Assembly (NCBI RefSeq): GCF_012932915.1
Contig: NZ_VCQU01000014.1
Coordinates: forward strand, 62,001 to 126,000
DNA: 64,000 bases
Source of the DNA: Antrihabitans stalactiti
GTDB lineage: Bacteria > Actinomycetota > Actinomycetes > Mycobacteriales > Mycobacteriaceae
Direction: 5' to 3'
Shown: piece by piece, positions 57,901 to 64,000 of the stretch
Layout of the letters: each line of letters starts with the position of its first letter
How positions within the stretch are numbered: position 1 is the first letter of the stretch
Position numbers and translations under genes: made by a program
Notes under the pieces: model-generated
The model's input: the letters and a program-made list of their open reading frames with translations, nothing else
Told to the model about the DNA's origin: nothing
The model's database searches: none

Positions 57901-59241
57901 TCAGCGCGAGTGCCGCCCAGAGCTGCTGACCTTTGCGGCGGGCTCGGTGCCGCCGAGCGGTCGAGCGAGAATCACGGCGATAGCCGTCGTCAGCGGGACC
58001 GACAACGCAAGAGCCACACCACCGACCGACGATCGCGCAATCTCGATGGCGACGCCGTCGCTGGTCAGGACCTCACGGATCGAACGCCCGGACACACTGA
58101 AGAGCAACAACAGCGGTAGCGCACCACCGGCGTAGGCGAACACCAGGGTGTAGACGGTGCTGGCGATGTGGTCTCGACCGACTCGCATTGCGGCGGTGAA
58201 GATCTCGCGTCGAGTGGCGCCGTCGTCGAGGGCGGCCAATTCGAATGCCGTCGATGCCTGGGTGATCGTCACGTCGTTCAAGACGCCCAGCGAGCCGATG
58301 ATGAAGCCTGCCAGGAGCAAGCCGGTGACGCTGACATGACCGAGATACACCTGCACGTTGGTGTTCTGGTCTTCGGACAGACCGGTCACATGCGTCATCC
58401 GGATCGCAATGTAGGACAGCACAGCAGCCACGACCATCGATGCCAGCGTGCCGAGCAGCGCCGAACTGGTCCGCAAGTTCCACCCGTGCGCCAGATACAA
58501 CACGACGAACAGGATCGCGGCGCCGGCGACCAACGCGACCGGAATGGCCGGCTTGCCGTCCAGGAGCGCAGGCATGAGAAAGACGACCAGCACCACGAAC
58601 GCGAAGATCAGGCCGAGAACAGCTCGCACGCCTCGCCACCGGGCTACCGCGGCGATGACAGCCAGAAAGACGAGCGCGACAACCGTCAGCGGAAAGCCGC
58701 GCGAATAGTCGCTGAAGCCGTACATGGTTTTGCCGTCCTGCCCGACCGCGCGGACCAGGCGGACGTGCTCGCCGACGCGTAGGTCCGGTTGACCTGGACC
58801 GAGGACGAACTCCTTGGTGTTGCCGGGATCTTGCTGGCTTTCAAGGAGGGTCTTGGCGCCTTCGTTGGGACCGGAGTCGATCCTGACGACGCTGCTCTGA
58901 CATTTGAACGGCGTTTCTGGAGCCTTCTCCGGACTGCCGGTGAATACGGCGCCCAGCGACGGACTGCTGCACGAACTGATGGCTTGCTCGATCACCGTGC
59001 CTGCTTCGGTCTGGATCGCCCCACCGGTCGGGCTTTGCAGGGGGAGCGGAATCGCGACATCGTGGCGGTCGGGCCACAGCACCACCGCGCCGATGAGGAC
59101 AAGGAGTCCGGCGCCAGTCAACAAGGCCACGACGATGTTTCGCGCCATGCGACCGAGCGGAACTGGTCCGTCATGGCTATGGCCGTGACCGTGGCCCTGC
59201 GACGTGATTCGGTCCAGAGCTTTACGAGGTTCGCGAGGCAC
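57901..59241 (-). CDS. YibE/F family integral membrane protein
   Basis: A 446-residue membrane protein of the YibE/F family. An N-terminal His-rich cytosolic segment (SQGHGHGHSHDG) and one helix precede an outer domain, with CSSPSLGAVF and CQSSVVR cysteines, then six to seven helices, from PLTVVALVFLAVIAAVARWR to ALALSVPLTTAIAVILARPL. The signature VLNDVTITQASTAFEL is kept. The transport role of the family is unproven. It is convergent with the Hsp70-like gene, 8 bases apart. Confidence 0.92.
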   Translation of the reverse strand: MPREPRKALDRITSQGHGHGHSHDGPVPLGRMARNIVVALLTGAGLLVLIGAVVLWPDRHDVAIPLPLQSPTGGAIQTEAGTVIEQAISSCSSPSLGAVFTGSPEKAPETPFKCQSSVVRIDSGPNEGAKTLLESQQDPGNTKEFVLGPGQPDLRVGEHVRLVRAVGQDGKTMYGFSDYSRGFPLTVVALVFLAVIAAVARWRGVRAVLGLIFAFVVLVVFLMPALLDGKPAIPVALVAGAAILFVVLYLAHGWNLRTSSALLGTLASMVVAAVLSYIAIRMTHVTGLSEDQNTNVQVYLGHVSVTGLLLAGFIIGSLGVLNDVTITQASTAFELAALDDGATRREIFTAAMRVGRDHIASTVYTLVFAYAGGALPLLLLFSVSGRSIREVLTSDGVAIEIARSSVGGVALALSVPLTTAIAVILARPLGGTEPAAKVSSSGRHSR

Positions 59242-59403
59242 GGGCTCAGCGTAGTGATTTATCTCTTGGCACTCAGCTGACGCGGCCCAATGAAATCGGG
59301 CGAGTGATGAGGAAGTTTAGGGGGTGGCGGAGAGCAGGGGGGGATGTCCCCGCCACCCGGCTCGGGCGGCCCAGGGGGGGTGGGCGGCCGGAACCGGCAC
59401 CCA

Positions 59404-59438
59404 AGGTGCCGAGGACCAATGTACAGGATTCGGCACCT
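59404..59438. terminator. hairpin downstream of the aminotransferase gene
   Basis: AGGTGCCGA and TCGGCACCT pair over nine bases around a 17-base loop, 25 bases after the aminotransferase stop on the minus strand. It is probably a terminator, or a processing site, without a U-run. The rest of the gap to 59242 holds a G-rich tract and no gene. Confidence 0.5.
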
Positions 59439-59462
59439 GGTTGCGTCTGTTGGGTCGGCGGT

Positions 59463-60737
59463 TTATTGCGAATAGCTCGCGAGGAAGTTGCCGAATCGCT
59501 CGATTGCGACAGCGAGGTCGCGGGCCCACGGCAACGTGACAATCCGCAAATGATCATGGTGCGGCCAGTTGAAGCCGGTGCCCTGGACCACCAGGATCTT
59601 CTCCTGCAACAGCAGATCTTGCACGAGCTTTTCGTCGTCGTAGATCTCGTGCACTTCGGGGTCCAGCCGAGGGAATGCGTAGAGCGCTCCGCGCGGTTTG
59701 ACGCACGACACCCCGGGGATCTGGTTCAGTCGCTCCCACGCGACGTCGCGCTGCTCGAGTAGGCGACCGCCGGGAAGGATGAGGTCCTCGATGCTCTGGT
59801 GACCGCCCAGTGCGACCTGAATCGCGTGCTGAGCGGGAACGTTCGGGCACAGCCGGGACGACGCGAGCAGATCGATACCCTCGAGGAATCCTGCCGCGTG
59901 TTCTTTCGGCCCGGTGATCGCCAGCCAGCCCGCTCGGTAACCCGCGACGCGGTAAGCCTTCGACAGCCCGTTGTAGGTGAGGCAGAGCAGATCCGGGGCG
60001 AGCGAAGCGAGGCTGATGTGCTTGGCGTCGTCGTAGAGGATCTTGTCGTAGATCTCGTCGGCCAACAGCAGCAGTTGGTGCCTGCGCGCGATATCGACAA
60101 TCTGGGTCAGCACTTCGGCCGAGTACACCGCACCCGTGGGGTTGTTCGGATTGATCACCAAGAGCGCCTTGGTCTTCGGGGTGATCTTTGCTTCGATGTC
60201 CGCGATATCAGGCTGCCAACCGGTCGATTCGTCGCACATGTAATGGACCGGAGTGCCGCCCGCGAGGGCAGTCATCGCAGTCCATAACGGGTAGTCCGGC
60301 GCAGGGATCAGCACTTCGTCGCCGTTGTCGAGCAGCGCTTGCATCGTGATAGTGATCAGCTCGGACACGCCGTTACCGAGGTAGACGGAGTCGACATCGA
60401 GTTCGGGGAAGCCGGGTACGAGTTCGTAGCGCGTCACGATGGCGCGACGAGCGGACAGGATGCCCTTGGATTCGGAGTAGCCCTGCGCGTACGGGAGCGC
60501 CGCGATGATGTCCCGCATGATGACGTCGGGCGCTTCGAATCCGAATGGAGCCGGGTTGCCGATGTTCAGCTTGAGGATGCGGTGACCCTCGGCCTCCAAC
60601 CGTGCGGCATGGGCATGGACCGGGCCACGGATCTCGTACACAACGTTCTGCAGCTTGGTGGACTGCTCGAGAACGCGAGGCGGATGGGCGTGCGGGTGAT
60701 GCCGCTTCGGCGGATTTCCAGTGCTCACCTGATACAT
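59463..60737 (-). CDS. alanine/aspartate aminotransferase (AlaT/AspC type)
   Basis: A 424-residue class I aminotransferase with pyridoxal phosphate. The Schiff-base lysine lies in TYNGLSKAYRVAGYRAGWLA; the cofactor-binding Asn and Asp/Tyr lie in VINPNNPTGAVYS and LLLADEIYDKILYDDAKHIS. It closely resembles mycobacterial Rv0337c, annotated as aspartate aminotransferase, but such proteins are thought to use alanine and glutamate in many bacteria. ATG at 60737 has GGGTGG upstream; GTG at 60728 is possible. It is divergent from an S9 peptidase gene, with 46 bases between. Confidence 0.94.
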   Translation of the reverse strand: MYQVSTGNPPKRHHPHAHPPRVLEQSTKLQNVVYEIRGPVHAHAARLEAEGHRILKLNIGNPAPFGFEAPDVIMRDIIAALPYAQGYSESKGILSARRAIVTRYELVPGFPELDVDSVYLGNGVSELITITMQALLDNGDEVLIPAPDYPLWTAMTALAGGTPVHYMCDESTGWQPDIADIEAKITPKTKALLVINPNNPTGAVYSAEVLTQIVDIARRHQLLLLADEIYDKILYDDAKHISLASLAPDLLCLTYNGLSKAYRVAGYRAGWLAITGPKEHAAGFLEGIDLLASSRLCPNVPAQHAIQVALGGHQSIEDLILPGGRLLEQRDVAWERLNQIPGVSCVKPRGALYAFPRLDPEVHEIYDDEKLVQDLLLQEKILVVQGTGFNWPHHDHLRIVTLPWARDLAVAIERFGNFLASYSQ

Positions 60738-60783
60738 GGTGCCACCCGATGTCCACATCTTTACCTGCGAATAGGCTTGGGAG

Positions 60784-62739
60784 GTGTCCCGAACCGCGCC
60801 GTATGGCTCTTGGCGTTCGCCTATCACCGCTGCTGACGTCGCTGCGAGTGGTCATCCGGTCGAGGGTGGGATGTTCGTCGGCGAGCAAGTGTGGTGGGCG
60901 GAGATACGCACCCTCGAAGGTGGCCGATCGGCGATCAGGTCCGGGGATGTGGACTACCCGAACGACGTCCTGCCCGCCCCGTGGAATGCGCGTAACAGGG
61001 TCCACGAATACGGCGGCGGCGCCTGGACCGTCACGCAGACCGGAACAGTCGTTTTCACCGAGTTCAGCGACCAACGGATATATGTGCTGGAAACGCAGTC
61101 ACATCGTCGATCACCACGACCGTTGACGCCGCGACCGGCGGTTCCGGGCGCAATCCGCTATGCCGAGCTTGCCGTTCGCGGGACCGATGTCTGGTGCGTC
61201 CGCGAAACACACGGCGAGACGATCACGCGTGAGATCTGCGTAGTTCCTCTCGACGGTTCGGCGGCGTTCGATGCGTCGCAGGTCCGCGTGGTTGTCGGTG
61301 GGTCCAACTTCTTGGCGTATCCGCGGGTGTCACCTTCGGGTGACGCACTCGCATGGATTGCATGGAACCATCCGCAAATGCCGTGGGATGGCACGGAATT
61401 GCGCGTTGCGTCGATCGGTCCTGACGGCACGTGCAGTGAACCGACGACTATTGCCGGCGGCGCCGAGGAATCGGTGCTGCAACCAGAGTGGGCAAGCGAC
61501 GACACGCTCTACTTCCTCAACGATCGCCACGGATTCTGGAATCTGTTCAGCGCGCAACGCGATGGCTCGTCCGCAACCCGTATCTATGCGACAGATGCCG
61601 ACATCGGCGGACCGCTGTGGCGCCTCGGCACGCAGTGGTATCGGCCGCTGCCTGACGGAAAACTGTTGGTGGTAGCCACCTTCGGTGCCGATTCGCTTTT
61701 GTTGGTCGATCCACAGTCGGGCTCTGCCGACAAGGTCGAGATCGGTGACATCGCTACGATCGAACTCGCCGACGTGCGCGCAAGCCAGGTGTTGTTGCGG
61801 TGCGGCGGTGCGCAAATCCCGTCGGGACTTCGCATTCTCGACCTGGAGACAGGCGAACTCGACGATGTCCGATTGTCTGCCGATTCGTCCCCGGACGTCG
61901 CGTATCTTCCTGCGGCGCAGACGGTCACGTTTCACGGTCCGTCGCGTGAGGTTCATGCCGTCGTGTATCCGCCGACGAACCCGGATTTCGACGGACCAGC
62001 CGACGAACTTCCTCCGTTCGTAGCGTTCGTCCATGGTGGTCCGACGGCGCACGTGTCGCCGGGCGTGAACTTGGTCTACGCCTATTTCACCAGCAGGGGC
62101 ATCGGAATCATCGACGTCAACTACGGCGGCTCGACCGGATACGGCCGGGAGTACCGCAACCGGCTTCGTGGTGAGTGGGGCGTCGTCGATGTCGAAGACA
62201 CCATCGCCGCGGTCCGTGGGTTGGTGTGCGCGGGGCTCGCTGATCCGAAACGGCTCGCAATCGAAGGCGGGTCGGCAGGCGGTTGGACCGTGTTGTCGGC
62301 GCTCACCAGCTCGGACGTATTCGCTTGCGGGGCATCTTATTACGGAGTCGCCGAGCTGGAAGCGTTCGTCAGCGAGACGCACGATTTCGAATCGCGGTAT
62401 CTCGATGGGCTGGTCGGTCCGCTGCCCGAGGCGCTCGATCTGTACCGCACGCGTGCGCCGGTCAACAACGTCGATCGGCTGGAGTGCCCGGTACTCCTGC
62501 TGCAGGGCTTGTCCGACCCCATCGTGCCACCGTCGCAGGCGGAGTGTTTTCGAGAAGCCATGGTGCGCAAGGGTATTCCGCATGCCTACCTCGCCTATCC
62601 AGGCGAGGCGCACGGTCTGCGCAGGGTCGGCAATCAGATCAGCTCTCGCGAAGCCGAATTGTCGTTCTACGGCCAGGTACTGGGCTTCGCGACGCCCGGT
62701 GTGCCCAAATTGGAGTTGTGGCGGCCGCGAACTGCCTAG
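60784..62739 (+). CDS. S9-family prolyl oligopeptidase/acylaminoacyl peptidase
   Basis: A 651-residue serine peptidase. The N-terminal part (to about residue 380) is a beta-propeller with repeated blades, as in WNLFSAQRDGSSATRIYATD. The C-terminal alpha/beta hydrolase domain shows the Ser elbow AIEGGSAGGWTVLSALTSSD, the Asp in LQGLSDPIVPPSQ and the His in YPGEAHGLR. GTG at 60784. No signal peptide, so it acts in the cytosol on short peptides. It is divergent from the aminotransferase gene. Confidence 0.94.
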   Translation: MSRTAPYGSWRSPITAADVAASGHPVEGGMFVGEQVWWAEIRTLEGGRSAIRSGDVDYPNDVLPAPWNARNRVHEYGGGAWTVTQTGTVVFTEFSDQRIYVLETQSHRRSPRPLTPRPAVPGAIRYAELAVRGTDVWCVRETHGETITREICVVPLDGSAAFDASQVRVVVGGSNFLAYPRVSPSGDALAWIAWNHPQMPWDGTELRVASIGPDGTCSEPTTIAGGAEESVLQPEWASDDTLYFLNDRHGFWNLFSAQRDGSSATRIYATDADIGGPLWRLGTQWYRPLPDGKLLVVATFGADSLLLVDPQSGSADKVEIGDIATIELADVRASQVLLRCGGAQIPSGLRILDLETGELDDVRLSADSSPDVAYLPAAQTVTFHGPSREVHAVVYPPTNPDFDGPADELPPFVAFVHGGPTAHVSPGVNLVYAYFTSRGIGIIDVNYGGSTGYGREYRNRLRGEWGVVDVEDTIAAVRGLVCAGLADPKRLAIEGGSAGGWTVLSALTSSDVFACGASYYGVAELEAFVSETHDFESRYLDGLVGPLPEALDLYRTRAPVNNVDRLECPVLLLQGLSDPIVPPSQAECFREAMVRKGIPHAYLAYPGEAHGLRRVGNQISSREAELSFYGQVLGFATPGVPKLELWRPRTA

Positions 62740-62816
62740 ACGCGGAGCTTGCGGAGCGACCATTCAATATCTTGGACGAGTCTCGAAGAATGAGAGACAC
62801 GGCCTAGTCTTGTTCC

Positions 62817-63758
62817 ATGACCGAGACGGTTGTCGAGACGAAGACGTATCCGATTTCCTTCGGTGACTACCGAGCTCGTGCAATTTCGCTGGGTGCCGGC
62901 CTACACGTGCTGGAACGGATCGTCGACGGCCAGTGGCTCCAACTCACCGAAACGTACGACCCGGCATCGAAGCCGCCGCTCGGCTCCGGAATGACGCTGG
63001 CGCCGTGGCCGAACCGCATCAGGGACGGAAAGTTCGAGTTCGGCGGCACCTCCCACCAACTCGACATCACCGAGCCGGCGGCGAACAACGCGATTCACGG
63101 TCTGGTTCGCCGGCGCAATTGGGACCTCGTCGAGCACTCGGAAGCGCGGGTGGAGCAATCGATCGAGGTTGGTCAGCATCCGGGTTGGCCCTATGCGCTC
63201 CGGCTGACCGTCACGCACGAACTTGGTGACAACGGCCTGACGGTGACGCATACGGCAACGAACGAAGGATCCGAGGCCGCACCGTTCGGACTCGGCGTCC
63301 ATCCATTCATTCGAGTCGGCGACGTACCTAACGCCGACTGCACGCTGGAGATTGCGGCTACGTCGTATTTGCCCTTGGACCCGACGCGTAATCTGCCGGA
63401 CGGTCCACCGCAGCCCGTGGCCGGCACCGAGAACGACTTCACCACGCCGCGCTCGCTGGCAGGGGTGTGGCTCGATACGCCGTTCACCGGCCTCGTGCCT
63501 GATGCGTCCGGCATTGCCCGGCATGTTCTGCGTGCTCCCGATGGATCTGCAACCGCGTTGTGGTCCGACGCCGCATTCGGGTGGGTGCAGGTATTCACTG
63601 CCTATCCAGAGCGCGGCAAGCCGTACCTGAACCGCGACCTTGCGCTGGCCGTCGAGCCCATGACGTGCCCGCCCGACGCCTTCAATTCTGGGCTGGATGT
63701 GGTCGTCCTCGAGCCCGGCAAGACCTGGTCTGGAAGTTGGGGTGTTACTGGCGAGTAA
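62817..63758 (+). CDS. aldose 1-epimerase family protein
   Basis: A 313-residue galactose mutarotase-like protein. Markers are GMTLAPWPNRIRDGKFEFGG, NAIHGLVRRRNWDLVEHSE with the conserved His, FGLGVHPFIRVGDV with the second His, and the C-terminal AVEPMTCPPDAFNSGLDV with the acidic base region. It interconverts anomers of a sugar. The family also includes hexose-phosphate mutarotases, so the sugar is uncertain. It follows the S9 peptidase by 77 bases on the same strand. Confidence 0.92.
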   Translation: MTETVVETKTYPISFGDYRARAISLGAGLHVLERIVDGQWLQLTETYDPASKPPLGSGMTLAPWPNRIRDGKFEFGGTSHQLDITEPAANNAIHGLVRRRNWDLVEHSEARVEQSIEVGQHPGWPYALRLTVTHELGDNGLTVTHTATNEGSEAAPFGLGVHPFIRVGDVPNADCTLEIAATSYLPLDPTRNLPDGPPQPVAGTENDFTTPRSLAGVWLDTPFTGLVPDASGIARHVLRAPDGSATALWSDAAFGWVQVFTAYPERGKPYLNRDLALAVEPMTCPPDAFNSGLDVVVLEPGKTWSGSWGVTGE

Positions 63759-63856
63759 CATAGTGGGCGTGGCGCAGGTCACTCGATTGTTCGCAACGCT
63801 GGCTTACGTACTACGTTATGGACCGAACAGATGTGTCGTATGAGGTGGAGGTTGCA

Positions 63857-64000
63857 ATGCTGCTGACTCTGATCGTTGGCCTGCTGGGGACCGCTGTGGT
63901 CCTCGCTCTGGCCGCGAAGCGCGTGCGGTGGCTCTTCGAACTCATATCGTCGGGCAAGAAGGCCGGCGGTCGCGTCGAGCCGGTCGGTCCGCGCCTGGCT
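63857..64000 (+). CDS. start of an Fe-S oxidoreductase (Rv0338c-like), cut by window edge
   Basis: The first 48 codons, MLLTLIVGLLGTAVVLALAA followed by KRVRWLFELISSGKKAGGRV, are a membrane helix and the beginning of a heterodisulfide-reductase-like Fe-S protein, as in mycobacterial Rv0338c, which lies beside the aminotransferase gene there. GGAGG lies 6 bases before the ATG. The rest is outside the window, so the call leans on position and a short match. Confidence 0.6.
   Translation, partial: MLLTLIVGLLGTAVVLALAAKRVRWLFELISSGKKAGGRVEPVGPRLA

Noticed and set aside
1-64000. CRISPR array or cas genes
   Set aside because: No regularly spaced direct repeats and no Cas-like protein were seen in reading through the window.

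Overview
The window is high-GC actinobacterial DNA. Gene families and the order at the right end (tRNA-Gly, dcd, UDP-glucose dehydrogenase, alanine/aspartate aminotransferase, Fe-S oxidoreductase start) point to the Mycobacteriales, most likely Rhodococcus, Nocardia or a close relative. The species cannot be read from the sequence alone.

The window has two parts. From the left edge to about 52.3 kb it is accessory in character: catabolic and redox operons, many small regulators, decayed gene copies, recombinase scraps and one intact mobile-looking operon. From tRNA-Gly(CCC) at 52.5 kb to the right edge it looks like conserved chromosome. The 3' end of the tRNA faces the accessory part, so 52.5 kb may be the edge of an integrated island.

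Layout: 0-5 kb holds a partial folE, a patatin-like lipase, a ferredoxin reductase, a MarR regulator and transaldolase, with sigma-factor, SDR and ferredoxin relics. 5-8.3 kb holds a recombinase relic, a Ddn-like F420 protein, small membrane/zinc-ribbon and ANTAR-like proteins and a second MarR regulator. 8.4-17.4 kb is a long operon for sugar polymer or oligosaccharide use and oxidation (GH15, SDR, two membrane proteins, gluconate-dehydrogenase-type subunit 3, GMC oxidoreductase, PoxB-like TPP enzyme, enolase-superfamily enzyme). 17.5-21 kb has a truncated resolvase, a TetR/SnoaL-like pair and a broken MarR copy. 21.1-27.4 kb has a molybdopterin oxidoreductase without its Fe-S cysteines, a small helical protein, a membrane-anchored glutamate-synthase-like flavoprotein and an ABC exporter. 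27.4-36.9 kb has recombinase relics, DUF2249, two paralogous Cys-containing HTH regulators, ferredoxin, an orphan cytochrome oxidase subunit I, a group III truncated globin and an AhpD-glyoxalase fusion, suggesting an oxygen/NO-related redox module. 37-45.4 kb is a stress-type module (CBS proteins, ATL-like protein, PucR regulator, DadA-like oxidase, GreA-like factor, ANTAR-like protein, Dps, Rv1733c-like protein). 45.4-48.7 kb is lower in GC and holds tiny genes and decayed toxin-antitoxin pieces. 48.7-52.2 kb is a tightly overlapping trio of two tyrosine-recombinase-like proteins and a DDE transposase.

Three families of palindromic operators recur at distant places and tie the left part together: CGCAAT-N-ATTGCG (MarR at 7.8 kb, the ANTAR-like gene, the GH15 operon, the molybdoenzyme operon), TATCGT-N3-ACGATA (MarR at 3.1 kb, a small gene at 30.4 kb, the AhpD fusion at 35.6 kb), and AGTTTRTACAA-N6-TYTGTRTAAAYT (ferredoxin relic at 5.1 kb, DUF2249/HTH at 29 kb). 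A matching hairpin leader precedes both the CBS gene at 37.8 kb and the GreA-like gene at 41.8 kb. Several intact genes have decayed relatives in the window, so the accessory part appears to have been built by repeated acquisition and duplication followed by loss.
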